This document shows, one piece after another, positions 25,201 to 34,412 of a stretch of 64,000 nucleotides of DNA. This stretch comes from JAUIJL01 sp965366625 (GTDB taxonomy: Bacteria > Acidobacteriota > Thermoanaerobaculia > Multivoradales > J023). A program made the position numbers and the translations under genes. Under the pieces are notes generated by a model. That model made no database searches. It saw nothing but the letters and a program-made list of their open reading frames with translations, and was not told the DNA's origin. Position 1 is the first letter of the stretch. Every line of letters begins with the position of its first letter. The stretch covers positions 1-64,000 of the forward strand of contig CBDUGP010000044.1 in assembly GCA_965366625.1 (NCBI GenBank). Direction: 5' to 3'.

Positions 25201-25614
25201 CTACCGCAAAAAAGTCGAAAGGATCGTGCGCAGCCGAACCGGGTCCCGGGTCTCACATTCCCAGACCACCAACACCGAATACCCGAGATCCAACAGCTGC
25301 GACATGCTCTGCCAATCGCGGCGTTTGTTGGATTCCAATTTTTCGATCCACTGCTCTCGATTGCGTTTCGGCAAGCTGCCACGCTTGCAGCCTTCGTGTA
25401 GATGCCAAAAACAACCGTTGACGAAGATCGCCCACCGGCGGCCGCGGTTGACGATGTCGGGGGTTCCGGGCAAATCCTTGGCATGCAGCCGATAACCGAC
25501 CCTCAAATCCCGCAGCTCCCGACGCACCCGCATCTCCGCCGACGTATTACGCTGACGCACTTTGGACATCAGCTTCGATCGTTTGCTCGTCGTGTGAAAA
25601 GTCGGACGGGTCAT
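25201..25614 (-). CDS. vsr: Very short patch repair endonuclease Vsr
   Basis: 137 residues. Vsr nicks DNA 5' of the T in T:G mismatches that arise when 5-methylcytosine deaminates at methylase sites. Family features are the N-terminal RSKLMSKVRQRNTSAE block, the catalytic LPGTPDIV (metal Asp), FVNGCFWHLHEGC with Zn/His ligands, and VLVVWECE. It is the third gene of a run with an m5C methyltransferase and a putative nuclease, the normal setting for vsr. The ATG at 25614 lies 16 bases past the preceding stop; a TTG at 25644 would overlap it. Neither has a good ribosome site. Confidence 0.9.
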   Translation of the reverse strand: MTRPTFHTTSKRSKLMSKVRQRNTSAEMRVRRELRDLRVGYRLHAKDLPGTPDIVNRGRRWAIFVNGCFWHLHEGCKRGSLPKRNREQWIEKLESNKRRDWQSMSQLLDLGYSVLVVWECETRDPVRLRTILSTFLR

Positions 25615-25630
25615 TGGCCGTTTCGCCGGT

Positions 25631-26485
25631 TTAGGAGCCGCCAAACTGAGCGTTGTACCTCGCAGCCGCTTTTCTGATCATTTGTCCGTAATAGAAGATC
25701 TCACCTGGGCTCGGCCCTACCGGTGCCTCAACAACACGTACTTCTGATCCATCATTCTGCAGCTCCACGACCAATGCCCCAAAAGCGTCGTAACCCACCT
25801 CTCCGAGCTTCGTTCTCCGAGGCAACTTTTCTAGACTCTTTAGGACCTTCACGGCATCTCTAGGCTGCTTATGTAAAGAGTATTTCGGCGCTTGCCCCGT
25901 CAAAGACTGTTTGTTCATGTCAGGGCTTACAAACTTTCCAGCCGAATTCACCATCACAAATCCTACCGCGACAGCCTCTTCGGCGGCCCCATGGACCGTT
26001 TGATGGCTAGAATTCAATTCGTCGTGCAGGCGCGGGATAGCTTTTGAATGGGCCGTCATACAGGCTTTTGCTTCCAACGCGACCCGTACACTTCCAACGG
26101 AAGCTTCGTTGATTGGAGGAAGCTCATCAAGTGCCTTCAGGTCTTCGCCGGCAAGAGCTATCTCGTAACCGCTTGCCAGATCTCGCAGGGAGCGTCCAGT
26201 TTTTCGGGCATCTACCTCAGGCCCTTGGGTTGCGATCACTAGATCAAGTTTTTTCTTCCGGTTGACTTTGAAATCTCTCAACTCGTGATTGACCCCAAAG
26301 CCGATGAGCCCCTGCGTGAAGTGCCGCCTCAACACAGAAGACTCACGCACCAGGTCCAGCAGGACACACCAGCACGCGATCTTCGAGTGCGAATCGCTTC
26401 TGGAGTGATACTGCCAGCGATTCTTATATGTATCAGTTACGTGATAGTTCGACAGGCTGCGAGCCAAAATCTGAGGACCGAGCAT
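25631..26485 (-). CDS. Putative type II restriction endonuclease
   Basis: 284 residues, no confident named family. Its place between an m5C methyltransferase (12 bases upstream) and vsr is where the cognate nuclease is expected. A plausible PD-(D/E)xK core is KLDLVIAT (Asp about 101) followed by RVALEAKACMTAHSKAIPRLHDELNSSHQ, in which E-A-K would be the metal and catalytic residues. The C-terminal third (VGYDAFGALVVELQNDGSEVRVVE) is a beta-rich domain. Base composition is lower in GC than the flanking genes, as for the methyltransferase, consistent with acquisition as a unit. The nuclease function is inference from context and motif. Confidence 0.65.
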   Translation of the reverse strand: MLGPQILARSLSNYHVTDTYKNRWQYHSRSDSHSKIACWCVLLDLVRESSVLRRHFTQGLIGFGVNHELRDFKVNRKKKLDLVIATQGPEVDARKTGRSLRDLASGYEIALAGEDLKALDELPPINEASVGSVRVALEAKACMTAHSKAIPRLHDELNSSHQTVHGAAEEAVAVGFVMVNSAGKFVSPDMNKQSLTGQAPKYSLHKQPRDAVKVLKSLEKLPRRTKLGEVGYDAFGALVVELQNDGSEVRVVEAPVGPSPGEIFYYGQMIRKAAARYNAQFGGS

Positions 26486-26496
26486 CGACGTGATCG

Positions 26497-27687
26497 TTAG
26501 AAGTAAGACGCCACAAGTTGCGAATCTGCGGATTCGGGCTTCGTCGGCTTAGGAGACTTTAGAGGCTTGAAGGAAGCCAGATGCCTTTCGAGAGCGGTTC
26601 GAAATGCTTCAGGGTACCTAAGCGATCCGCTCGTGAGACGTTTGAGAAAACCCGCCGTTGCCCGTTCAGAAAGTGGCTTCGGCTCAAATTGAAGAAACTT
26701 CTCAAGAGGCTGGTAAGGCTTTTTGCAAGGCCAAGTCGAGACCGTCACAGAGAATCTTCCCGAAGCTGAGCCATATGCAGCTTTTGGCCAAGAGCCAAAG
26801 TCGGGCAACGGCATTGGAATACGCCTCATCGGTGTTGGAGATCGATGCAGCAGATTACCAACCCACTCGGAGACATCCACCGTAACTGCGTTTCCTACCA
26901 TCTTCCAGCGATGCCGAGAACGGACCACTCTCTCCGCAGGCAGAGTCCAATCGCTCTCAAAACCCTGGAGGCGTTCGGAATCTCGTAAATCAGGGGTAAC
27001 GATTCTTCCGTCCGACATCCAAATCGCCGGAGGCGACGGTATCCCGATCGTGGACCCTCCTTTGAGAGTCGGTACCCCATCTATAGCCCAACCCAAACCT
27101 CTAACCCCTTCTGTCCAGTAGAAGCCACAGGCTTTTCCTTCATATTTCGTTGGAAACTCAGGGCTCACTTCATCTTCAAAAAGGAAGCTCTGCGGCTCCT
27201 CGTCAAGAGACGCCAGGAGCATTACTCTTTCACGCCTTTGGGGAATCCCAAAAGCTCGGGTATCGACAACCCGATAGGCCCATTTGTAGCCTAAATCCTC
27301 AAGGCCGGTAACCACATGACGTATTGCAGCACCCTTATTGAGTTGCAACATGAAGGGCACGTTTTCAAGAAACACCCATGGCGTTCTTTGGGCCTTTAGC
27401 AGTCGGAAAACTTCCGTAATCAAGCCTGAGTTCTTGCCATCGATGCCCTTAGTCTTTCCGGCCTGCGACAAGTCTTGGCACGGAAACCCAGCCGCTACTA
27501 GATCTGTTCCCTCGGGGAAACCGTCGAGATCTCGGACATCATTCACCAATGGCGTGTCTGGAAACCGAGAACGAAGAACCTCGGCGGCACCGCTCTCCAA
27601 CTCACAAAGAAGGCTCGTCTGGTGTCCGGCTCTCGAGAGCCCCAATTCAAGCCCACCGATTCCGGCGAACAGTCCCACCACTTTCAT
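26497..27687 (-). CDS. DNA (cytosine-5-)-methyltransferase
   Basis: 396 residues. The m5C methyltransferase motifs appear in order: I GLFAGIGGLELGL, IV GFPCQDLSQAGK with catalytic Cys70, VI ENVP, VIII QRRERV and X VGNAVTV. The target recognition region lies at about 185-250. A C-terminal extension (about 280-396) beyond motif X is unusual in length and may belong to specificity or partner binding. It modifies cytosine to protect host DNA from the adjacent putative nuclease. GC content is below that of the surrounding chromosome. It is the promoter-proximal gene of the three-gene island. Confidence 0.92.
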   Translation of the reverse strand: MKVVGLFAGIGGLELGLSRAGHQTSLLCELESGAAEVLRSRFPDTPLVNDVRDLDGFPEGTDLVAAGFPCQDLSQAGKTKGIDGKNSGLITEVFRLLKAQRTPWVFLENVPFMLQLNKGAAIRHVVTGLEDLGYKWAYRVVDTRAFGIPQRRERVMLLASLDEEPQSFLFEDEVSPEFPTKYEGKACGFYWTEGVRGLGWAIDGVPTLKGGSTIGIPSPPAIWMSDGRIVTPDLRDSERLQGFESDWTLPAERVVRSRHRWKMVGNAVTVDVSEWVGNLLHRSPTPMRRIPMPLPDFGSWPKAAYGSASGRFSVTVSTWPCKKPYQPLEKFLQFEPKPLSERATAGFLKRLTSGSLRYPEAFRTALERHLASFKPLKSPKPTKPESADSQLVASYF

Positions 27688-27766
27688 TCAGCCACCTTCT
27701 TCATCGTTGCCTTTCGTTGCAGAGCCAGAGCCGAGAAGCTCCTCTTGGAGCAAGGCTAACATGGAA

Positions 27767-30145
27767 CTAACCACCGTTTCGCCCTCGCAACATGCGCAGC
27801 CAGCGCTTTAGGCGACCGTCGGGCTCGTGGGGTTCGGGCTCGGTGCCGAAACGCCGGCGCCAGCGGCTGTCGTCGGCGCAATCGGGCTCGGGCACGAAGT
27901 CGCGCAGGAAGTATTCGGGGCGTCGCTCTGAGCAACCGCTGTGGGCTTGGCCGCCGCTGCGTGGATCGATCCACAGGGCGACGACGCCGTCGGGGGGTGC
28001 GAAGTCGGAATAACCTGCCGGTGGGCGGGTCTTCATGGCGAATCGTCCCCAAATCGGAAGGGCGGCTCGGGCACCGGAGAGGCGGGTTTGGGCGTTGTTG
28101 TCATAACCCACCCACACCAAAGTGGCGTGCTCAGGGGAGTAACCCGCGAACCAGCTGTCCCGACGATCATTGGTCGTGCCGGTTTTGCCGGCGGCTCGAT
28201 CACTGAATCCGTCCTGACGCAGGTTGCGGGCCGTGCCTCGGTCCAACACTCCCTGCAGGATTTGGGTGATGAGAAAAGATACGTTCGCGTCTAAAGCCCG
28301 CTCCGGCGGATCCAGGGCCTGGCCCGGCACGGCCTTTCCTTGACGGTCGAATACCGCGTTCAAACCATGGGGCGGATGACGCACGCCGCCGGCCGCCAGG
28401 GTGGCATAAACATTCGCCAGCTCCAGCGGAGTGACCTCCATCGCCCCCAACGCCAACGCCGGGAATGGCTTCAGATCCCTCTTGATGCCGAGTCGCTTGG
28501 CCATAGAAACCACGTGCTCCAAACCCAAATAAACCGCCAGGCGCGCGGTGGGAACGTTATAGCTTTTCTCCAGCGCCTCTCGGGCTGTGACCCAGCCGTG
28601 ATACTCACCATCGGAATTCTTCGGGCTCCAGGTGCGATCGGCCAGGCGCACGGTGTAGGGAGCGTCTTCCAAAAAAGTGGCGGGATTGGCGAGCCGACGA
28701 TCGAAGGCTGCGGCATACACGATCGGTTTGAAGGCGCTGCCGGCTTGACGTCGCGCATTGCGGGCCCGATCGAATTGGCTTTGGCCGTAATCGCGTCCGC
28801 CCACATAAGCCCGAATTCCACCGCTGGACGGGTCGAGGGAAACCAACGCGGCCTGCAGCGGCTGCCCCACCTTCTTGCCCTTCTCCCAACCCTTGAGGGC
28901 TTCGAGCCCCCAGCCGACCGCTTCCTCGGCATGGATTTGGGACTCTAAATCCAGGGTCGAGCAGAGGGTATAACCCGCGTCGTTGAGCTCTTCCACACCG
29001 AATCGACGCCGGGCCTCCTCGATCATGGCGTCGGCAAAATAGGGGGCCTTCCGGGTAACCAAGGCCCCGCGGTAGCCTTCCACCGGCTCCGATCCCGCGG
29101 CTTCGAGTCGATCTCGCGTGACCCAGCGGAGCTGATCCAGACGGCCGAGGATCACGTCTCGACGTTTTTTGGCCGCCTCGGGATGGTTCAACGGCGAAAG
29201 ATTGGCCGGCGACTGGATCATTCCCGCCAACGTCGCCGCTTCCCCGAGGGTCAGCTGAGCCGGTTCTTTGCCGAAATAAGCCCACGACGCCGCCCCAACC
29301 CCCATCAAATTGATCGAGCCCGAGCGACCCCAATAGATCTCGTTGAGATAGGCCTGAAGAATCGAGCGTTTGTCGTAGCGCAGCTCCAACAACACCGCGA
29401 GCAAGGCCTCGCGCACCTTGCGCACCCATCGACGCTCGTGGGTGAGGTAGAGATTCTTCACCAATTGTTGGGTGAGGGTGCTGCCCCCTTGACGCACCTT
29501 ATTGGCCCGCAGATTGGCCCAGGCGGCGCGCAGGATGCCTTTGACCGAGACCCCCGCGTGTTTCAGAAAACCCGCGTCTTCCGCCGCCAACACGGCCAAG
29601 ACCAGGTTTTCGGGCACATCGTCGAGGGCCACGGGACGTCGCTCTTCCAGATTCGGACCGTAAAAGGCTGCCACCAAAGGCGGGTCCAACCAAATGCCGG
29701 CTAGGGTCTGGCCGTCCCGTTGCACTTGGTGCACCCGACGGCCGCGAAAGGTGATGCGCACCACGTCACCGCCCACCAGACCCCTCGGGCTGGGGAAAGT
29801 CCGACGGTGAACCTCTATGCCTCCCTCCACCTCGCGATAAGTGCCCGGCACCGACGTAGACCCGGCCGTGGACCCATCTGCGTTACCCCCGACCGCCACA
29901 TAACCCGAGCCCTTGAGCCGGCGGCGCAGATCGTCTTGGGACAAGTATTTGCCCGGCTCCACCACCGGTGGACGTCCATAGAGCCGTGACGGCTGGCGGG
30001 TCGGATGATTTCCGAACTGACCGGAAAGTTGCCAAAAAGGCCAAAACAACCATGCGCCGACGGCGAGGGTCAAAACGGCCAGAGCCGTCAGAATGCGGCG
30101 ACGGGTCCATTGGGAGCGCCTTGGGCGCCGAGACTGGGTCGTCAT
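27767..30145 (-). CDS. mrcB: Bifunctional penicillin-binding protein 1B
   Basis: 792 residues. A short cytoplasmic N-terminus, TM at about 19-40, a UB2H-like segment (about 60-150), a GT51 glycosyltransferase with AAEDAGFLKHAGVS (catalytic Glu189) and GGSTLTQQLVKN, then a transpeptidase with SxxK (Ser470, AGSAFKP), SxN (SYN, 528-530) and KTGT (Lys654). It polymerises and cross-links peptidoglycan in the periplasm. The order and UB2H-like region point to the 1B class rather than 1A. A run of 14-bp repeats containing ATG precedes the start, and no clear ribosome site is seen, so initiation is unusual. The Yip1-like gene lies 70 bp upstream on the same strand. Confidence 0.92.
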   Translation of the reverse strand: MTTQSRRPRRSQWTRRRILTALAVLTLAVGAWLFWPFWQLSGQFGNHPTRQPSRLYGRPPVVEPGKYLSQDDLRRRLKGSGYVAVGGNADGSTAGSTSVPGTYREVEGGIEVHRRTFPSPRGLVGGDVVRITFRGRRVHQVQRDGQTLAGIWLDPPLVAAFYGPNLEERRPVALDDVPENLVLAVLAAEDAGFLKHAGVSVKGILRAAWANLRANKVRQGGSTLTQQLVKNLYLTHERRWVRKVREALLAVLLELRYDKRSILQAYLNEIYWGRSGSINLMGVGAASWAYFGKEPAQLTLGEAATLAGMIQSPANLSPLNHPEAAKKRRDVILGRLDQLRWVTRDRLEAAGSEPVEGYRGALVTRKAPYFADAMIEEARRRFGVEELNDAGYTLCSTLDLESQIHAEEAVGWGLEALKGWEKGKKVGQPLQAALVSLDPSSGGIRAYVGGRDYGQSQFDRARNARRQAGSAFKPIVYAAAFDRRLANPATFLEDAPYTVRLADRTWSPKNSDGEYHGWVTAREALEKSYNVPTARLAVYLGLEHVVSMAKRLGIKRDLKPFPALALGAMEVTPLELANVYATLAAGGVRHPPHGLNAVFDRQGKAVPGQALDPPERALDANVSFLITQILQGVLDRGTARNLRQDGFSDRAAGKTGTTNDRRDSWFAGYSPEHATLVWVGYDNNAQTRLSGARAALPIWGRFAMKTRPPAGYSDFAPPDGVVALWIDPRSGGQAHSGCSERRPEYFLRDFVPEPDCADDSRWRRRFGTEPEPHEPDGRLKRWLRMLRGRNGG

Positions 30146-30163
30146 GTCTGTGTGGTCATTGCT

Positions 30164-30215
30164 GTGTCGTCATGCCGGTGTCGTTATGCCGGTGTCGTCA
30201 TGCCGGTGTCGTCTG
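30164..30215. repeat. 14-bp tandem repeat ahead of mrcB
   Basis: About three and a half copies of GTGTCGTCATGCCG, with one C-to-T change, fill the gap between the stop of the Yip1-like gene and the mrcB start. On the coding strand each unit reads CGGCATGACGACAC, which mimics the mrcB start (ATGACGACC) and offers several out-of-frame ATGs. The unit length is not a multiple of three. Confidence 0.7.
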
Positions 30216-30815
30216 TCATCGAATCCAGATTGCCCCAACGAGGGCCTGAACCAAGAGCCCGCCCAAGGCCGCGGTCAACGACCGCACCCAACTCAAGCCA
30301 TAAACCGATCGAACCGCCAGCGTGCACAACACCACCATCCAAACCACCGTCAGGGGTGCGTAATACAGCATGACCTTGGACAAACCTTCGAACCCGAGAA
30401 CCCACAGAATCAGCAGATCCGGCAGCACCAGCGACAATAAAAGAGGCACGCCGTAGGCATAACCGAGCACATTGGCCAAGCTCGCCGTGGAATCGGCAGC
30501 AGGGGAAACCGTGCCTCCCGCTATGGATCGGGCCAAGAACGCGGTGGTCCAGGTCAGGAGACACCAAATCCCATAGATCAGGAACGGTAGAAACAAGGCC
30601 TGGAAAAAGTAATAACTTTCGGCCTGAAACGGGGCGGTCACCGGACCCGAGGGCTGATGCCCTTGCAGGGCGAGCATCAGCGACAAAAAAGCCCAGGCAG
30701 AGCCCAAGGCGACGATCGGAGCCGATCCTCGACCGGGGGGGCCGTCCGCCAAATGGCGAAACGTCTGCTTCGGCGTCAAAATCGTACCCACCGCCGCCAA
30801 AGTTTTTATTCTCAT
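30216..30815 (-). CDS. Yip1-family multi-pass membrane protein
   Basis: 199 residues from the ATG at 30815. Five hydrophobic segments follow a short basic N-terminus (MRIKTLAAVGTILTPKQTFRHLADGP), which resembles the PxxxFxxL entry of bacterial Yip1-domain proteins. The function of bacterial members is unknown. An ATG at 30923 would add 36 residues but has no better support. It is upstream of mrcB on the same strand, separated by the 14-bp repeat array, so co-transcription is likely. Confidence 0.65.
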   Translation of the reverse strand: MRIKTLAAVGTILTPKQTFRHLADGPPGRGSAPIVALGSAWAFLSLMLALQGHQPSGPVTAPFQAESYYFFQALFLPFLIYGIWCLLTWTTAFLARSIAGGTVSPAADSTASLANVLGYAYGVPLLLSLVLPDLLILWVLGFEGLSKVMLYYAPLTVVWMVVLCTLAVRSVYGLSWVRSLTAALGGLLVQALVGAIWIR

Positions 30816-30947
30816 GCTCTTAAATTCGTAGGGACCAGGTCCGTGGATTCCGGGTTTTGGCTCACTTCTTTGCTGGAATTCGCCGAACCACCCGCGGGTC
30901 AAGCGTATCAGGGCACGGAACACGACACCGTGCCTTAGAATTCGCCA

Positions 30948-33350
30948 ATGGACGGATCCCAGCTGCCGATCGAAAGCCTACGAGGGCGATTTCTCAAGCG
31001 CATCGAACTTCATCCCGTGGTGTTGTCGTCGCCCACCGGCTCGGGCAAATCTACCCAGGTTCCCCGCTGGTGCAGCGGCCTGGGAAGGGTTTTGGTGGTT
31101 GAGCCTCGACGGGTGGCTTGCCGCAGCCTGGCCCAACGGGTGGCCCAGCTGGAGAGCGCTCGGCTGGGCCATGAAATCGGCTATCACGTGCGCGACGAGC
31201 ACAAAGCCCGCGGTTCGACTCGCATCCTCTTCGCGACTCCGGGCGTCGTGCTGAGAATCTTCGAGGACATCCACCGATTCGACACGGTGATTGTGGACGA
31301 ATTCCACGAGCGCGGTCTGGAAGTGGACTTGCTGATGGCGCTGATGATGCAGCGAATTCAGCAGGACCGATTTAAGGGTCGGCTCGTGGTGATGTCGGCC
31401 ACCCTCGACGGCGAACGCTTGGCGCACCACGTGGGTGGAGAGCATCTACACGCCGAGGGGCGGACTTTCCCCGTCGACGTCAAATATTTGCCGGGACGGG
31501 TGCTGCTGCCCGACATCCAAGGTTTGGAGGATCGTCTTCGGCAGGCGGTGGACGAAGCCCGAGAGGTGCCCGGTGACATCTTGGTTTTTCTACCGGGCAA
31601 GGGCGAGATCGCGGCCGCCGCCAAGTGCCTGGCAGGTCGGCGCGAGCTCGAGCTGATGCCTTTACACGGCGGGCTCAACTTGGCGGAACAAAGCCGGATC
31701 TTCGAACCCCCTAGCCGGCGTCGGGTGATCCTCGCCACCAACGTCGCCGAAACCAGCCTCACCGTGCCGGGAGTGGGCGTGGTGATCGACTCCGGCCTGG
31801 TGCGTCAAACTCGCTATGTGCGAGATCGCGGCTTCTTGACCCTGGTGCCGATCGCCCAAGACAGCGCCGAGCAGCGCACCGGGCGGGCCGGTCGAACCTC
31901 CGCCGGCCTTTCGATCCGCCTGTGGAGCGAGGCCGCCCAGCTCGAAGAACGCACGGCGCCGGAGATCCACCGTGAATCCTTGGTGCCTTTGGTGCTGGCG
32001 GCGGCGGCCCAGGGAGAGCGTTGCGACGATCTACCGTTCGCGGATCCGCCCAAAGCCCACGCCTTGGAAACCGCCCAAGATGAACTCGAGACCCTGGGAG
32101 CGCTGGAGAAGTCTGGCCAGATCACCGAACGGGGACGACGTCTGTTCGGCTTGCCCCTGGAGGCGGATCAGGGCCGTTGGCTGGTGGAGGCCGAGCAGCG
32201 TGACGAGACGCAACCCGGGCTGTTGGCGGACATGGTGGATCTGGTGGCAGCCCTTTCTGTCGACCGGCCGATCCTCGACCCACCCTCTGACGATGAGCTT
32301 GAAGACGATCCCAATGCCGCCTGCGACGCGGTCGCGTTGATCCGTGCCCTGCGGGGTGGTCTGGCGTCGAGGATTCGGCGGCCGACGCTCGAAGAGGCCA
32401 AAGCCGCACGGCGACGTTTGGTGAAAGCCTTCGGGCTCGAATCTCGGCCGGCGGCTCAAAGAGGGCCTCTCGACATCCACCGTCGACGGTTGGCCGACTG
32501 CCTTCTGGCGGCCGACCGCCGAGTCGCTCATATTCCACGCCGACGGGGGAAACGTTTGGCGTGGTCCAACGGCGGAACCGAAATCGAGCTCGGTCGAAAT
32601 TGTGGCTCGGCGCGGGCCGAAGACACCGAGGCTCTGCTCGTGCTGTCGACCGTCGCCCTGGGTTTGGGCGGCCGCGACGCTCGAGTCCTGGTCACCCAAG
32701 CCATGCCCGTGCCCCTTCATTGGTTGGTGGAGGCGGGCCTGGGCCGGGATCGACTGGACCGCATCGACATCGAGGACGGGGTGATGGTGGCCAAAGTCCA
32801 ACGGACCTACGCCAAGAAAGTCTTGTCCACCCACCAAACCGTGCCCCAGGGAAAACTCGCCCGCAAAGCCATGGCCCAGCTCTTTCTCGACCGTCGAATT
32901 TTCTCCAAGGCCCTGCCCATCAGCCGCGAGCATTACGAAGCTACGGTCGTCGCCCGGCGCTTGGCGAGCCGGTTGGACGAGATTCCTTATTGGCTTCAGG
33001 AGGTGGTCGACGACGACCCCAACCCGCCCGCGTTCGACCGGTGGGTGATCGACCGTCTTACGGAGCTGGGGGTCACCAGTGGTGAAGACCTGGGCCTTCT
33101 TTCCGAGCAAGACTTGATCTATCCCGCCCTTTCAACCGTATTGCGAGAAGAGCTCGACCGAACCTACCCCCGTCGGCTCAAAATCGACGGTGTGGACTAT
33201 CGAGTAGACTATGAGTTGGAACAGGGCCGGATCGTGCTGCGGATCGAGCGCGGGAAACCTCAAAAACCGCCCGGCCTTTTCTACTTGCCGAGGTTCCCCG
33301 GATTTAAGATCCTGGTGGAATTTAAAGGCGTGCTGAGGACGATCCGCTGA
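30948..33350 (+). CDS. hrpB: HrpB-like ATP-dependent helicase (DEAH/RHA type)
   Basis: 800 residues. Helicase motifs are I SSPTGSGKST, Ia VVEPRRVACRS, II DEFHERG (DEFH in place of DEAH), III MSATLDG, V ATNVAETSLTVPGV and VI QRTGRAGRT, followed by HA2-like and HrpB C-terminal regions. The length and C-terminus fit HrpB, a superfamily 2 RNA helicase-like protein of unclear cellular role in bacteria. It is divergent from the Yip1-like gene, with a 132-bp promoter region between. The next gene, msrP, follows 37 bp later on the same strand. Confidence 0.87.
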   Translation: MDGSQLPIESLRGRFLKRIELHPVVLSSPTGSGKSTQVPRWCSGLGRVLVVEPRRVACRSLAQRVAQLESARLGHEIGYHVRDEHKARGSTRILFATPGVVLRIFEDIHRFDTVIVDEFHERGLEVDLLMALMMQRIQQDRFKGRLVVMSATLDGERLAHHVGGEHLHAEGRTFPVDVKYLPGRVLLPDIQGLEDRLRQAVDEAREVPGDILVFLPGKGEIAAAAKCLAGRRELELMPLHGGLNLAEQSRIFEPPSRRRVILATNVAETSLTVPGVGVVIDSGLVRQTRYVRDRGFLTLVPIAQDSAEQRTGRAGRTSAGLSIRLWSEAAQLEERTAPEIHRESLVPLVLAAAAQGERCDDLPFADPPKAHALETAQDELETLGALEKSGQITERGRRLFGLPLEADQGRWLVEAEQRDETQPGLLADMVDLVAALSVDRPILDPPSDDELEDDPNAACDAVALIRALRGGLASRIRRPTLEEAKAARRRLVKAFGLESRPAAQRGPLDIHRRRLADCLLAADRRVAHIPRRRGKRLAWSNGGTEIELGRNCGSARAEDTEALLVLSTVALGLGGRDARVLVTQAMPVPLHWLVEAGLGRDRLDRIDIEDGVMVAKVQRTYAKKVLSTHQTVPQGKLARKAMAQLFLDRRIFSKALPISREHYEATVVARRLASRLDEIPYWLQEVVDDDPNPPAFDRWVIDRLTELGVTSGEDLGLLSEQDLIYPALSTVLREELDRTYPRRLKIDGVDYRVDYELEQGRIVLRIERGKPQKPPGLFYLPRFPGFKILVEFKGVLRTIR

Positions 33351-33387
33351 CCCTCGGCAGCGGCACACGTCCGACCCTAGGAGCGAG

Positions 33388-34398
33388 ATGCCCCGAATCC
33401 TTATCCCGAAACCCTGGCACTTGCCCGAGCGCCTCGCGACGCCCGAATCCGTTTTCATCAATCGTCGCACGGCGTTGCAGCGTCTTGGCTGGGGAGGGCT
33501 CGGGGTGGGATCGTTGAGCTTGGGGCTCGGCTCCGCAAACGCTGCGAATCCACCCAAAGACGACCTCTCGGCCCAAATCCGTCCTGCCATCGGCAACCGA
33601 TTCCAAGACAAGCTGTCGCCCAAGCGCAATCCCAAATACGGCTTACCGCCGGGTTTGGAGATCACGCCGGAAGCCATCTCGTCGAGCAACAATAATTTTT
33701 ACGAATTCACCACCGCCAAGGAGCGGGTTTGGGAGCTGGCCAAGGACTACTCCGTGGACTCGTGGAAAATTGAAGTCGACGGCTTGGTGGAAAAACCGAC
33801 CACCCTCGATCTCGACGACCTCTTCACCCGGTTTCCACTGGAAGAGCGCCTCTACCGATTCCGTTGCGTGGAGCGGTGGGCCATGCAGATACCATGGGTA
33901 GGATTCCCGCTCAAAGCGCTGATCGACTCCCTCAAACCCCTATCTTCGGCCAAATTCGTCAGATTGATCAGCATCCTGGACCCCAAGGGTCTGCCGGGAC
34001 AGCGGAAGAATAAATGGTATCCGTGGCCCTACTACGAAGCCCTGCGCATGGACGAAGCCTGCCACGAGCTGGCCTTCGTCGCGGTGGGCAGCTACGGCCA
34101 CGGCCTGCCGATGCAGCACGGAGCCCCCTGGCGAGTGGTCACACCGTGGAAATACGGCTATAAAAGCCCGAAGTCGATCGTGCGGATCGAATTCGTCGAC
34201 CAGCAACCGTCGACGTTCTGGCACGAAACCCAACCCGACGAATACGGCTTCTACTCCAACGTCGAGCCCCACAAGCCGCATCCCCGCTGGAGCCAGCGCT
34301 GGGAGCAGGATATCGGCACGGAAGAGACCCGAGATTCGGTGCTCTACAACGGTTACGGCAACTTGGTCGCCGACATGTACACCGGCGACGAAGCCTGA
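33388..34398 (+). CDS. msrP: Protein-methionine-sulfoxide reductase catalytic subunit MsrP
   Basis: 336 residues. A periplasmic molybdoenzyme that repairs oxidised methionines in envelope proteins. The N-terminus carries a Tat signal (NRRTALQRLGWGGLG, then SANA cleavage region). The core has the YedY family's NNNFYEF, the Mo-ligand cysteine in RFRCVERWAM, PWVGFPL, and the HGAPWRVVTPWKYGYKS block. Length matches the family. The haem membrane subunit MsrQ is not adjacent on either side, so electrons must come from an unlinked partner. GGAGCG lies just before the ATG. Confidence 0.93.
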   Translation: MPRILIPKPWHLPERLATPESVFINRRTALQRLGWGGLGVGSLSLGLGSANAANPPKDDLSAQIRPAIGNRFQDKLSPKRNPKYGLPPGLEITPEAISSSNNNFYEFTTAKERVWELAKDYSVDSWKIEVDGLVEKPTTLDLDDLFTRFPLEERLYRFRCVERWAMQIPWVGFPLKALIDSLKPLSSAKFVRLISILDPKGLPGQRKNKWYPWPYYEALRMDEACHELAFVAVGSYGHGLPMQHGAPWRVVTPWKYGYKSPKSIVRIEFVDQQPSTFWHETQPDEYGFYSNVEPHKPHPRWSQRWEQDIGTEETRDSVLYNGYGNLVADMYTGDEA

Positions 34399-34412
34399 CC
34401 GTGGCAAGAGCC

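Noticed and set aside
32031..33110. Antisense frame across the HrpB gene
   Set aside because: No domain features; helicase motifs fix the plus strand.
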